A model generated the notes under the pieces. It worked only from the letters and a program-made list of their open reading frames with translations. It made no database searches and was not told the origin of the DNA. A stretch of DNA of 64,000 nt from Desulfovibrio sp. GTDB taxonomy: Bacteria > Desulfobacterota > Desulfovibrionia > Desulfovibrionales > Desulfovibrionaceae. The translations under genes were made by a program, and so were the position numbers. Where the stretch lies: positions 1-64,000 of the forward strand of contig JAITRF010000034.1 of NCBI GenBank assembly GCA_031288535.1, in the 5' to 3' direction. Positions 34,337-44,359 of the stretch are shown here, piece by piece; the stretch's first letter is position 1; every line of letters begins with the position of its first letter.

Positions 34337-35101
34337 ATGCCCTACCTCGGCAAACACTGTTTCGTCCTCGACCTGGACGGCACGGTCTACCTAGGCGACA
34401 AGCCCATCGCCGGGGCTGTGGACTTCATCCTCCGTCGTTGGGGAGACTGCGATTTCCATTTTTTGAGCAACAATACCTCCAAGGGACCCGGCACCTATCT
34501 GGAAAAACTCCGGCGCATGGGCATCATCGCCGAAGAAAACCGCCTCCTGTCGCCTACGCTCCCTCTGGTCGAGCATTTGCGCGCCCAAAACATCCGCGCA
34601 GCTTACCTCGTGGGCAACCGGGACTACGAAAAAGCCCTGCGCGAAGCCATGCCGGAGTTGCGCCTTGAACCGGGGGAGGCCCAGGCGGTCATCCTGGCCT
34701 ACGATACGGAACTGACTTACGAAAAACTGGTTATTTCCGCGCATCTCCTGCAAAAGCCGCACATAGCCTACCTGGCCACGCACCCGGACCTCGTATGCCC
34801 CGACCCGGCCGGTCCCCTGCCGGACGTCGGCAGTTTTATCGCCCTCTACCAGAAAGCCACCGGCCGCCTGCCGGATCGGATATTCGGAAAACCCGACCCG
34901 GCGGTCCTCTCCCCCCTCCTCGTCCGCTACCCGCGCAAACAAATGGTCATGGTCGGGGATCGCCTGAGCACCGACAAAAAACTAGCTGAAAACGCCGGCA
35001 TAGACTTCGTGCTGGTTTTAAGCGGGGAAGCGACCCTTGAAGACCTTGCCGGGGAAAGCCGAAAACCCTGGAAAGTCGTGCAGGACCTCGGCGACCTGTG
35101 A
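34337..35101 (+). CDS. HAD-IIA family sugar- or glycerol-phosphatase (NagD/GPP-like)
   Basis: 254 residues. HAD motifs: I FVLDLDGTVYLG (nucleophile D12), II SNNTS, III KPDP with motif IV VGDRLSTDKKLAENAGI. The cap type and length place it with NagD, AraL and glycerol-1-phosphatases. The product ends just before glpA; a role in dephosphorylating glycerol phosphates or phosphoglycolate is plausible. The ATG is 20 bases after the composite repeat. Confidence 0.85.
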   Translation: MPYLGKHCFVLDLDGTVYLGDKPIAGAVDFILRRWGDCDFHFLSNNTSKGPGTYLEKLRRMGIIAEENRLLSPTLPLVEHLRAQNIRAAYLVGNRDYEKALREAMPELRLEPGEAQAVILAYDTELTYEKLVISAHLLQKPHIAYLATHPDLVCPDPAGPLPDVGSFIALYQKATGRLPDRIFGKPDPAVLSPLLVRYPRKQMVMVGDRLSTDKKLAENAGIDFVLVLSGEATLEDLAGESRKPWKVVQDLGDL

Positions 35102-35154
35102 TTTCGCTCCTTGCCTTTCGCGCTAAGGCATGGGATAAGGAAATCAGGACAGCC

Positions 35155-38100
35155 ATGAACAAGACCTTAAAGACCCGCGTCGTCGTGATCGGCGGCGGGG
35201 CGACCGGGACCGGAACCGCGCGGGACCTGTCCATGCGCGGCATCCCCTGCATCCTGCTCGAACAGGGCGACCTTTGCGCCGGCGCCAGTTCGCGCTTTCA
35301 CGGACTGCTGCACAGCGGCGCGCGCTATGCGGTCGGAGACCCGGAAGCGGCCCGCGAATGCATCTCCGAAAACCGGATACTGCGCCGCATCGCCCCCAAC
35401 TGCGTCGAAAAAACCGAAGGCTGGTTCACCCTCTGCGCGCAGGACGACCCGGCTTACGCGCCCGTCTGGCTTGCGGCCTGCGCACATTGCGGCATTGCCG
35501 CGCAGGAAATCGCTCCGGCAAAAGCGTTCGAGCTTGAACCCAATATGAGCCGGGATATAAAAGCCGTTTACCGGGTGCCGGACTCCGCCGTGGACGGCTT
35601 TCGCATGGTCGGGCACAATGCCGCCTCCGCCCGCCTGCACGGTGCGCGAATTTATCCCTACACCCGAGTCACGGACATCATTACGGAACAGGGGCGAATT
35701 GTCGGCGTCCTGGCCCAAAACCGCGCCGCCGGCGAGACAATCCGGATCGAATGCGAATATCTCATCAACGCCTCCGGGGCCTGGGCCGGACAGGTTGCGG
35801 CCCTGGCCGGGATTACACTCGGAGTCTCCCCGGACCGCGGACTCCTGCTCGCCTTCAACCATCGCTTTACAGACAGGATAATCAACCGCCTGCGCAAATC
35901 CCAGGACGGCGATATTTTCGTGCCCCACGGCAACATAACCATCTTCGGAACCACATCTGTCCCCGTCGACAACCCGGACGACACCGGAGTGGAGACAAAA
36001 GAAGCCCTTCGTCTTCTGGAGGAAGGAGAAGCCGTTTTCCCCAGGCTGCGCGACTACCGCATCCTGCGGGCCTTTGCCGGAACCCGCCCGCTATATTCCC
36101 CGGACGCCGCCTCCGGCCGGTCGGCCACGCGCAATTTCGTGATCTTGGATCATGAGCCGGACGGCCTTGAGGGCATGGCCACGGTCACCGGAGGAAAATT
36201 CACATCTTTCAGGCTCATGGCGGAAAAAATCAGCAACCTGGCCGCAAAACGCCTGGACGTGGCCGCTCCCTGCCGCACCGCTCAAGAACCGCTTGTCCCT
36301 GAACCCTCCAAACGTCTGCTGCGCCGCGCGGCCAAGGTGTTCCCCCTGGCCGGGGCCGACCCGGCGCTCGCGCGTCTGGGTCTTGACCTGGAAAAAGCCG
36401 TCGCCGCCGCCGAATCCGCTCCCTGGAAAAAAAACTTGCTCTGCGAATGCGAAATGGTCACACGGGCGGAATTTGAAACAGCGGCGGCCGAGGTCGCAGG
36501 GCAATACGCCAAGGCCCGCCCCGAAGCCTCACCCGGAGAAGGCAACTCCCCATCCTTGCGGCAAAAAGCAAACGCGCCTTCCGCTGAAAAAACGCACGGC
36601 TTTCACGCCCTGACCGCCCTGAACGACTTGCGCAGACGCACGCGCATGGGCATGGGCACCTGCCAGGGAAACTTCTGCGCTCTGCGCGCCGGGGCCGCTC
36701 TGGCGGAATCCGACGTACTGCATCCGCTTGATCCGCAAAAAATGCTGCGGGAATTTCTTGAGGAACGCTGGCGCGGCATCCGTCCCCTGCTCTGGGGCAA
36801 ACAACTGCGCGAGGTGGAGCTGGAGCGCGGCATCTATATGGCCTCCCTCAATATTGACGGACGGCCGCCGCAATACCCGGACCCCGCTCCTTACACCGGC
36901 GAAGACGCGACGGCCGGAAAAAACGCCGCTTTCCCGCCTCCTCGCACAGTCCACGGCGGGAACGGCTTGCCTGTTTCAGGAAAAAGCGCCTCGTCCTCCG
37001 GCGTGGAGGGTTACGAGGTAATAGTTGTGGGGGCGGGGCTCGCCGGACTCGCCGCCGCGGTAAGCGCGGCCGAACGGGGCAGGAAAACCCTTTTGCTGAG
37101 CAACGGCGCCGGAACCCTGAGCATAGGAGGCGGCACCATAGATATTCTCGGCTATCTCAAAGGCGAGCCGGTCAGAGAGGATCCAATCTCCGCCTTCAAA
37201 AGCCTCGAGCCGGAACATCCCTATGCCCTGCTGGGCGCCGATGCCGTATTGGAAGCTCTGGAATTCATACAAAAACTTTCTAACGAAGAGGGAGAGTGCC
37301 TGGTTCAGGCCGGTAGCCGGGAGAGCGGCAACGCCTGGCTGCCCACATCCGCCGGAACCCTGAAACCTGTATGGCTGGCCGGTCCGGGCACGGACCCGGC
37401 CGCGCTGCGCTGCGCCCGTTCTCTGGCCGTGGCCGGGGTCGAGGGACTGAAAGATTTTTCCCCGCGCATGCTCGCGCGCGGCCTCTCCCAGACCGAAACC
37501 TTCGCCGGGAAAAGCCTGCTCCCGGTCATGCTGCCCTCGCCCCTGGCGCACTCCGGGGAGCGCGACCTCAGTTCCCTTGATCTGGCCCGTTTCGCGGACA
37601 GCCCCGAAGGAACCGACTGGCTGTGCCGTGAACTGGCAAAGATCGCGGCCAAGGCGCAAGCGCTGCTTGTCCCGGCCATCCTGGGCGTTTGCGGGACTGC
37701 CGGCATACATTCCAAGCTGCTCGCAACGCTCGGCCTGCCCGTAATGGAGGCCATCTGCCCTCCCCCGGCCGTCGCCGGGCTGCGCATACAGCGCAAGTTG
37801 CGCGAAAGACTGCGAGAATTGTCCGTTTCCGTTTTTGACAACATCGAAATCAGCGGCGCCAGGGTTGAAAACGGACGCTGTCTCTGGCTCGAAACTCAGA
37901 AAGACGGCAAAGGCCCCGCATATCCGGCCGAATCCTTCGTCATCGCCACCGGCGGAGTTTTCGGCAACGGCATAAATACTTCACCCGGCAAAGCCTTTGA
38001 AAGCATCTTCAAACTGCCCCTGCCCATGCCGGAAAGAACCGAAGAATGGTCGGAAACGCTTTTCTTCGCGTCAAAATCACACCCGTTTGCACGCATGGGG

Positions 38101-38265
38101 GTCGCAGTCAACAAAGAACTGCATCCTGTGGACGAAAACGGGGCGCAGGTGCTCGACAATGTTTTTTTTGCTGGAAAAACTCTGGGCGGCTATGATTTCG
38201 CCTCGGAAAAGTCCGGCAGCGGCGTAGCTCTCTGCACCGGACGCTTCGCCGGCGCAAAGGCGTGA
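35155..38265 (+). CDS. glpAB: Anaerobic glycerol-3-phosphate dehydrogenase, GlpA-GlpB fusion
   Basis: 1036 residues, equal to GlpA (about 1-570) plus GlpB (about 620-1036) with a Pro/Gly/Ser-rich linker. GlpA part: FAD fold VVVIGGGATGTGTARD, ASSRFHGLLHSGARYAVGD, and a [2Fe-2S]-type region with four cysteines (LLCECEM, GMGTCQGNFC) split by a 40-residue insert. GlpB part: second flavin fold YEVIVVGAGLAGLAAAVSA and the end GGYDFASEKSGSGVALCTGR. With GlpC it oxidises glycerol-3-phosphate to DHAP and reduces the quinone pool. In E. coli these are separate genes. The ATG at 35155 is chosen from the start of the FAD domain; a GTG at 35098 overlapping the HAD stop is possible. Confidence 0.88.
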   Translation: MNKTLKTRVVVIGGGATGTGTARDLSMRGIPCILLEQGDLCAGASSRFHGLLHSGARYAVGDPEAARECISENRILRRIAPNCVEKTEGWFTLCAQDDPAYAPVWLAACAHCGIAAQEIAPAKAFELEPNMSRDIKAVYRVPDSAVDGFRMVGHNAASARLHGARIYPYTRVTDIITEQGRIVGVLAQNRAAGETIRIECEYLINASGAWAGQVAALAGITLGVSPDRGLLLAFNHRFTDRIINRLRKSQDGDIFVPHGNITIFGTTSVPVDNPDDTGVETKEALRLLEEGEAVFPRLRDYRILRAFAGTRPLYSPDAASGRSATRNFVILDHEPDGLEGMATVTGGKFTSFRLMAEKISNLAAKRLDVAAPCRTAQEPLVPEPSKRLLRRAAKVFPLAGADPALARLGLDLEKAVAAAESAPWKKNLLCECEMVTRAEFETAAAEVAGQYAKARPEASPGEGNSPSLRQKANAPSAEKTHGFHALTALNDLRRRTRMGMGTCQGNFCALRAGAALAESDVLHPLDPQKMLREFLEERWRGIRPLLWGKQLREVELERGIYMASLNIDGRPPQYPDPAPYTGEDATAGKNAAFPPPRTVHGGNGLPVSGKSASSSGVEGYEVIVVGAGLAGLAAAVSAAERGRKTLLLSNGAGTLSIGGGTIDILGYLKGEPVREDPISAFKSLEPEHPYALLGADAVLEALEFIQKLSNEEGECLVQAGSRESGNAWLPTSAGTLKPVWLAGPGTDPAALRCARSLAVAGVEGLKDFSPRMLARGLSQTETFAGKSLLPVMLPSPLAHSGERDLSSLDLARFADSPEGTDWLCRELAKIAAKAQALLVPAILGVCGTAGIHSKLLATLGLPVMEAICPPPAVAGLRIQRKLRERLRELSVSVFDNIEISGARVENGRCLWLETQKDGKGPAYPAESFVIATGGVFGNGINTSPGKAFESIFKLPLPMPERTEEWSETLFFASKSHPFARMGVAVNKELHPVDENGAQVLDNVFFAGKTLGGYDFASEKSGSGVALCTGRFAGAKA

Positions 38266-38268
38266 TTT

Positions 38269-39465
38269 ATGAAGAGCGGCGCGCTGCACAACCCCGACGA
38301 CTGCACGGCCTGCGCGATCTGCACCATGCACTGCCCGGTGGCCGCAGCCACCCTCAAGTTCCGCGGGCCCAAGCTGACGGGACCGGCCTACGAACGCTTC
38401 CGGCTGTCCGGCTTTGAAGACGACGCGTCTCTGGAATATTGCTCAAACTGCAAAAACTGCGAAATCGCCTGCCCCTCCGGAGTGCCGATCGCCGATTTCA
38501 ACATGCTGGCCCGAGCCGAGTATTCCACCGGACACGGCCACGCGGCCCGCGATATGCTGACCGGACACAGCGGCGACCTCGGCAAACTCTCCTCCCCTCT
38601 GCCCGCCTTTCTTCTAAACGCCGGCATGAAAAACCGCCTGACCCGCTCCCTGCTCGACCGGGCCGGCATAGACAAACGCGCCCCCCTGCCCGCTTTCGCT
38701 CCCCTGTCGGAACGCCGCCGGCTGCGCAAAAAAAATCGCGGTCTGAAACCCGATCTCGCCCTTTTCCCCGGCTGCTTCGCACGCTATTACGACCCGAACG
38801 CCGCTCTGGACATCATCTGCCTGCTGGAAACCGCCGGCTACACCGTCGACGTGCCGGACGAATTCGTATGCTGCGGACTCCCCCTGCTGACCGGAGGACT
38901 GTACGAAGCGGCCCGCAAACGAGCCCGGATCAACTCCAAAATTCTTGCCCGCCTGGCTGAAAACAATATCCCGGTCGTTTCCCCCTGCCCAAGCTGCGCC
39001 CTGATGCTGCGCCACGAATACGGAAAACTCTTTTCAAGCGACGCACGCGTCAACAGCTACCCGGCGTCCGAGGCCGGGGACTTCATCCTGGGCTTAATCG
39101 CCCAAGGCCGCCTTTCTCTCAAAAACGCCCGCGCCCCGCGTGATCTCCTCGCCTACCACGCTCCCTGCCACCTGCGCGCGTTAGGCGTCGGACTGCCCGC
39201 CCTGGAAATCCTTAAACGCATCCCCGGCCTGCAAGTGGAAAACATGGACGCAGGTTGCTGCGGCATCTCAGGCAGCTACGGCTTCAAAAAAGGAAAATAC
39301 GAAGTAGCCATGCGCATCGGCCAAAACCTCTTCCGCTCCCTGAAAGACAGCGGGGCAAAAATCGGCCTTAGCGAATGCGGAACCTGCCGCGTACAGATGA
39401 CGCACGGCTCCGGCCTGCCCGCCGCCCATCCCCTCTCCATACTGCGCGCGAGCCTCGCAAAATAG
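38269..39465 (+). CDS. glpC: Anaerobic glycerol-3-phosphate dehydrogenase subunit C
   Basis: 398 residues. Two [4Fe-4S] ferredoxin sites near the N terminus: CTACAICTMHCPVAA and CSNCKNCEIACPSGV. Two CCG domains follow: VCCGLPLLTGGLYEAA and CCGISGSYGF. GlpC anchors GlpAB at the membrane and passes electrons to menaquinone. It begins three bases after the GlpAB stop, so translation is probably coupled. Confidence 0.92.
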   Translation: MKSGALHNPDDCTACAICTMHCPVAAATLKFRGPKLTGPAYERFRLSGFEDDASLEYCSNCKNCEIACPSGVPIADFNMLARAEYSTGHGHAARDMLTGHSGDLGKLSSPLPAFLLNAGMKNRLTRSLLDRAGIDKRAPLPAFAPLSERRRLRKKNRGLKPDLALFPGCFARYYDPNAALDIICLLETAGYTVDVPDEFVCCGLPLLTGGLYEAARKRARINSKILARLAENNIPVVSPCPSCALMLRHEYGKLFSSDARVNSYPASEAGDFILGLIAQGRLSLKNARAPRDLLAYHAPCHLRALGVGLPALEILKRIPGLQVENMDAGCCGISGSYGFKKGKYEVAMRIGQNLFRSLKDSGAKIGLSECGTCRVQMTHGSGLPAAHPLSILRASLAK

Positions 39466-39549
39466 AGGATTTTGCGCTTGAGATTGCCGCTTGACGGCAG
39501 AGCAGGTTCGCCCGCGACAATCTCGCGGACGTTGCTACGCTTCGCGCCG

Positions 39550-39597
39550 CCGGAGCATTTCACCGTAACGGATATTTTCAATGATGAAATGCTCCGG
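39550..39597. terminator. 13-bp hairpin between convergent glpC and metY-like genes
   Basis: CCGGAGCATTTCA / TGAAATGCTCCGG with a 22-base loop. It can work in both directions between convergent genes and belongs to the same stem family as other gene-end hairpins here. Confidence 0.55.
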
Positions 39598-39615
39598 TTC
39601 CTTATGCTTTACCGT

Positions 39616-40908
39616 TCAGATTATGTCCAGGGCATCGGAGAGCGCGCCGATGATGTCGTCGATATGTTCAAGTCCGACGGACAGGCGGATCAGGTCGGAG
39701 TGCAATCCGCCCGCTGCCTGCGCCTCCTCGGACAGCTGGGAATGCGTCGTGGAGGAAGAGTGGATGATCAGGCTTTTGGCGTCTCCGACATTGGCGAGCA
39801 GGCTGAAGAGTTCGATGTTGTCCACCAGCTTTATGGCCGAGGCTTCCCCGCCTTTGACGCCGAAGACCACCATGCCTCCCGCCCCCTTGGGCAGGTATTT
39901 TTGCGTCGCCGCATAGCTCGGGTCTTCTGACAGACCGGGGTAGCGCACCCAGGTGACCTTGGGGTGTTTTTGCAGGTATTGGGCCACCTGGAGCGCGTTT
40001 TCGCTATGTCTGGCCATGCGCAGGGGCAGGGTTTCCACGCCTTGCAGGAACTGCCAGGCGGCGTCCGGGGCAAGGGTCGGACCCTGGTTGCGCAGACCCA
40101 CGGTACGCAGGCGCAGGGCAAAGGCCACAGGATTCAGGTCTCCCAGATCGTGCGCGAAGCGCAGGCCGTGGTAGCCCCTGTCCGGTTCGTTGTAGAGAGT
40201 GAATTTCGGGTCCGTCCAATCGAATTTCCCGGCATCAATGACGATGCCTCCTATGCCTGCTCCGTGTCCGCCGATCCATTTGCTGAGGGAGTGAATCACG
40301 ATGTCCGCTCCGTATTCGATGGGGCGCAGAAGGGTCGGGGGGGTGAAGGTGGCGTCGACAAGCAGCGGCAGGTGGTGTTTTTTCGCTATGGCGGCGTAGC
40401 CTTCGACATCCGCCACATCCAGAAGGGGGTTGCCGATGGTTTCGATAAATATGGCGCGGGTTCTGGCATTGACGGCCTTGTCCACGGCGACGAAGTCGTT
40501 GATCGGCGTAAAATGCACCTTGATGTCCTGCTGGGGGAGGATGGCGTCAAACATGGTGTAGGTGCCGCCGTAGAGGTTGACGGCGCTGACCAGTTCATCC
40601 CCGGAGCGCAGGATGTTGGCAATGGAAAAGTAGACGGCCGAGGTGCCGCTGGACAGGGAAAGGCCGGCGGCTCCGCCGTCAAGGGCGGCCAGGCGTTTTT
40701 CCAGAACATCGTTGGTGGGGTTCATCAACCGGGCATAGATATTCCCAAGTTCGCGCAAAGCGAAAAGATCCGCTCCATGTTTGGAATCTCTGAACTTGTA
40801 AGCAGTGGTGCGGTAAACGGGCACGGCTCTGGCCAAAGTGGCCGGGTCGGCGTCCTCCTGTCCGACGTGCAGGGCCAGTGTCTCTATGCGATAGGGGTGT
40901 TTGGGCAT
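39616..40908 (-). CDS. metY: O-acetylhomoserine sulfhydrylase (Cys/Met metabolism PLP enzyme)
   Basis: 430 residues, PLP-dependent. The PLP lysine is in IHSLSKWIGGHGAGIGG, the sequence expected for O-acetylhomoserine aminocarboxypropyltransferases rather than cystathionine beta-lyases. Other blocks: YARLMNPTNDVLEKRLAALD, LSSGTSAVYFSIANIL and HSSSTTHSQLSEEAQ. It makes homocysteine from O-acetylhomoserine and sulfide, apt for a sulfide producer. The ATG follows AAGGAAGG. The 278-base leader up to 41186 holds small hairpins but no recognised SAM riboswitch. Confidence 0.9.
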   Translation of the reverse strand: MPKHPYRIETLALHVGQEDADPATLARAVPVYRTTAYKFRDSKHGADLFALRELGNIYARLMNPTNDVLEKRLAALDGGAAGLSLSSGTSAVYFSIANILRSGDELVSAVNLYGGTYTMFDAILPQQDIKVHFTPINDFVAVDKAVNARTRAIFIETIGNPLLDVADVEGYAAIAKKHHLPLLVDATFTPPTLLRPIEYGADIVIHSLSKWIGGHGAGIGGIVIDAGKFDWTDPKFTLYNEPDRGYHGLRFAHDLGDLNPVAFALRLRTVGLRNQGPTLAPDAAWQFLQGVETLPLRMARHSENALQVAQYLQKHPKVTWVRYPGLSEDPSYAATQKYLPKGAGGMVVFGVKGGEASAIKLVDNIELFSLLANVGDAKSLIIHSSSTTHSQLSEEAQAAGGLHSDLIRLSVGLEHIDDIIGALSDALDII

Positions 40909-41186
40909 GCTGACCTTCCTTGTTCTGTAAATTTTAGAGCGGGTGGACCTTGACGCCTGCTCCGGCGGCCACGGGCAAAAGCAGGATATATAAATTTGCC
41001 GGCGCCGGAAATATCAAATTCGCATATCCTTATTCCATTGCCGACTGCAAATTTCATAATTTGCGCCTGCAAATGAAATGGCGCGACAGGACGCCGCAGG
41101 CGGCGTGAACAAAGCAAAAACCGCATTTTTTTGCGATCTTCACACCTGTTACGGCAGTGCAGGCGTGACATCCCAACAGGCCTTGT

Positions 41187-44100
41187 CTACCAGTCCAGGG
41201 TCGCCTTGAAGGCCCGCGCCATATCTTCCACATCGACACTGAACAGTTCCGCGCCTCCAAAGGACAGGCAAAGTTCCGTCCCGGCGCATACCGTCCCTAT
41301 ACGGGCGGCATCGTGTCCAGGACGACCACAAGCAAACAGCGCCTCAAAGGCGCCGCTTTTGTCTTCCGGCACGGCAACCAGCAGGCGGCTTGCCGATTCC
41401 GCATACAAAAGCGAAGTCACGGCATCTTCCGGCCCCTGTCCCTCAAACCCCGATCGGGGCACGCGATCAAGGTCGACACCTGCGCCCAGCCGGCCGCCTA
41501 TGCACATCTCGGCCAGGGCCACGCACAGCCCGCCGTCCGACAAATCGTGGCAGGAGCTGACCAGCTTTTGGCGCATGGCCTCGTGGAGCAAAAAATATCT
41601 CGCCCGCGCCGTTTCGGCCACAACTTCAGGAACAGCGCCTCCCCGAAGCCCCAGTTCGTCTGCGATTTCGCTTCCGGCCAGCTCCGGCCGGGTTACCCCG
41701 AGGATATAGATCCGCTCTCCCGCCCGCTTGAAATCACTGCTCACGGCCAAAGACACGTCCGGGATGAAGCCCAGAACGGAAAAAAGCAGGGCGGGCGGAA
41801 TCGATATCTTGATCCCGCCCCCGGTATAGTCGTTTTTCATGGAATCCTTGCCGGACACGCAGGGCAGGTCATAGGCCAGGCATAAATCTTCCAGGGCCTG
41901 ACAGGCGCGCACAAGCTGGGCAAGTTTGTATTCCCCGTCCGGGGTCTTTTCCGAACGCACCGGATCGCACCAGCAAAAATTGTCCACCCCGGCCAGACGC
42001 TCCGGATCGGCGCCCACCGCCACCGCGTTGCGCACCGCCTCGTCCACTGCGTTGGCGGCCATCCAATAGGTATCAGCATCGCTGAACTTCGGGCAAATGC
42101 CATGGGACAGGACGATACCCGCCTCGCAGGCCAGAACCGGGCGCAGAACCGCCGCATCCGAAGGGCCGTCGCGCATCGCTCCCACCAAGGGTTTGATCGC
42201 GCTGCCTCCTTTGACTTCATGGTCGTATTGGCGGATCAGATATTCCTTGCTGCAGATATTTAGGCGACCGAGCATGCGCAGCAGCAACTCGCGATGTTCA
42301 ATCCCGCCTTGCTTTCTCACCCGCTCCGGGCTTGTCTCCACTCCGTCGGCGTCCGTCAGGACGCTGACCCTAGCCGGATAAGCGGCCGGACGCTCCCAGC
42401 GCGCGCGCAGTTCCATACGCGGCAATCCGTGATGCATGAAATCCATACGTAGCCGAGTGACCTGAACATCTCCGTAGACGACATGGAAAAACCCGGAATC
42501 CGTAAATTCACCCAAAGCGCTGGCTTCCACGTCCATCTCTCCCGCCAGTTCCAGGAAAGCCTGCAAGTTGTCCTTCGGCACGGCCAGGGTCATACGTTCC
42601 TGCGCCTCTGACAGAAGAATTTCCCAAGGCCGCAGGCCATCGTATTTGAGAGGGGCTTTGGCCAGATCCAGGATACAGCCGCCGGTGTCCTCTGCCATTT
42701 CGCCTACGGAGGAAGAAAGCCCGCCCGCCCCGTTGTCCGTGATCGAGTTATAAAGGCCGAGATCTCGCGCCCGTATGATAAAATCGTAAAGTTTGCGCTG
42801 AGTTATGGGATCGCCGATCTGCACGGCCGTGGCCGGGGAATCCTCGTGCAGTTCCTCGGAAGAAAAGGTCGCGCCGTGGATGCCGTCCTTGCCTATCCGG
42901 CCTCCGGCCATGACCACCGCATCCCCCGCAACGGCTTTCTTCTCATAGCCGCGCCGCCCGTGAATGCGGGCCGGCAAAAGACCGACAGTCCCGCAATAGA
43001 CAAGCGGTTTGCCCAGAAAACGCCGGTCAAAAACCATGGAGCCGTTTACCGTGGGTATGCCGCTCTTGTTGCCGCCGTCTTTCACCCCCTCGCCCACCCC
43101 TTCCATGATCCGGCGCGGGTGCAGAATGCGCGGGGGCAACTCGCCGTCGTAAAAGGGAGAGGCAAAACAAAACACGTCCGTATTGCAGACAAGTTCCGCC
43201 CCCAGACCTGTACCCATGGGATCGCGGTTCACTCCGACAATGCCTGTCAGCGCTCCCCCGTAAGGGTCCAGAGCGGAAGGGCTGTTGTGCGTTTCCACCT
43301 TGATGCAGATGTCGTAGTCCTCGTTAAAGGCCACGACTCCCGCATTGTCCCTGAAAACCGAACGGCAGAAATCACGCTTTCCGAGCTTTTCCCTGATCCT
43401 GGCCGTGACCTGCCGGATGCGGCTGTCGTACAGGCCGTCTATCACCTCTTTGCGGCCCGTTTCCGCATCTTCGTAACCTATGCGCGCGGCAAAAATTTTG
43501 TGCTTGCAATGCTCGGACCAAGTCTGGGCCAGCACTTCCATCTCCGCATCGGTGGGGTCCTTGGCCTGCTCCGGGGGAAACCCGGCCGCAAGCCGTTCGC
43601 CTACCGTGTCGGGGCGGGAAAAATAGGCGCGCGCGGCCCGCAATTCCTCCAGCGAAAGCGCCCAGGTGTTTTGCCGGCTTAAGTCCAGCATTTCCGCATC
43701 TGACATGGAAGTCAGGGGCACGCGCTCCACAGCGGCGCTGGCCGCGCCGCTGACCCCGGCGGCGCGCGGCGCAAACCCCGGATTAACCCGCCAATCCTCC
43801 CCGCTCTTCAAGCTGTATCGCTGGATAAGCTCGTTTACCAGCAGATCGCGGGCTATGCGCTCCGCATCCGCCCTGCTCAAAGCGCCCTGCAGATGGCAGC
43901 GGACGGCCGTATATGCGGCCAACGCCCGCTTATCCGCGATACCCAGGACAAGGGCCAGGGTATCGCGGGCGGTGCGCCCTTCGTTATCAGTCACGCCGGG
44001 GCGGAAGGCGGCTTCGATTATCCAGTCCGCGTCCGAAGGGAAAGGGGAAAGAGATGCGTCCTGAAGCACAGGATCATGCAACGCCGCCTTCTCAATAGCG

Positions 44101-44261
44101 TCCTGCAGCTCGTCGCTTCCCAGGCCATCCACAATATAGGCCTTGGTCAGCCTGACTCCCTCGACTTCCAGACCAAGCGCATCGCGAATCCGCCGCGCCA
44201 AGTTGCGGCCGATGCAATCATCCAGGTCCGGTTTCAATCGCACTTCCAAAGTGTAAAGCAT
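41187..44261 (-). CDS. purL: Phosphoribosylformylglycinamidine synthase, PurS-PurL fusion
   Basis: 1024 residues. The N-terminal 80 residues (MLYTLEVRLKPDLDDCIG) resemble PurS, followed by PurL domains with EMEVLAQTWSEHCKHKIFAA, KVETHNSPSALDPYGGALTG, GGRIGKDGIHGATFSSEEL and DNGAGGLSSSVGEMAEDTGG. It makes FGAM from FGAR, ATP and glutamine-derived ammonia. There is no C-terminal glutaminase domain, so a separate PurQ is needed. The ATG at 44261 follows GGAG and is preferred to the longer frame from 44294. Confidence 0.9.
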   Translation of the reverse strand: MLYTLEVRLKPDLDDCIGRNLARRIRDALGLEVEGVRLTKAYIVDGLGSDELQDAIEKAALHDPVLQDASLSPFPSDADWIIEAAFRPGVTDNEGRTARDTLALVLGIADKRALAAYTAVRCHLQGALSRADAERIARDLLVNELIQRYSLKSGEDWRVNPGFAPRAAGVSGAASAAVERVPLTSMSDAEMLDLSRQNTWALSLEELRAARAYFSRPDTVGERLAAGFPPEQAKDPTDAEMEVLAQTWSEHCKHKIFAARIGYEDAETGRKEVIDGLYDSRIRQVTARIREKLGKRDFCRSVFRDNAGVVAFNEDYDICIKVETHNSPSALDPYGGALTGIVGVNRDPMGTGLGAELVCNTDVFCFASPFYDGELPPRILHPRRIMEGVGEGVKDGGNKSGIPTVNGSMVFDRRFLGKPLVYCGTVGLLPARIHGRRGYEKKAVAGDAVVMAGGRIGKDGIHGATFSSEELHEDSPATAVQIGDPITQRKLYDFIIRARDLGLYNSITDNGAGGLSSSVGEMAEDTGGCILDLAKAPLKYDGLRPWEILLSEAQERMTLAVPKDNLQAFLELAGEMDVEASALGEFTDSGFFHVVYGDVQVTRLRMDFMHHGLPRMELRARWERPAAYPARVSVLTDADGVETSPERVRKQGGIEHRELLLRMLGRLNICSKEYLIRQYDHEVKGGSAIKPLVGAMRDGPSDAAVLRPVLACEAGIVLSHGICPKFSDADTYWMAANAVDEAVRNAVAVGADPERLAGVDNFCWCDPVRSEKTPDGEYKLAQLVRACQALEDLCLAYDLPCVSGKDSMKNDYTGGGIKISIPPALLFSVLGFIPDVSLAVSSDFKRAGERIYILGVTRPELAGSEIADELGLRGGAVPEVVAETARARYFLLHEAMRQKLVSSCHDLSDGGLCVALAEMCIGGRLGAGVDLDRVPRSGFEGQGPEDAVTSLLYAESASRLLVAVPEDKSGAFEALFACGRPGHDAARIGTVCAGTELCLSFGGAELFSVDVEDMARAFKATLDW

Positions 44262-44359
44262 ACAAACTCCGAAAACCGGCGCGAACGCCGCCACAAAAAG
44301 CCAGACCTCCGCTTGACCGGAGAAAAAAGTTGTTATACCTGGGACAAAGCGGTTTAAGG

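Noticed and set aside
40909-41186. SAM riboswitch before the metY-like gene
   Set aside because: Only small AT-rich hairpins are visible; no SAM-I or SAM-II core was recognised.
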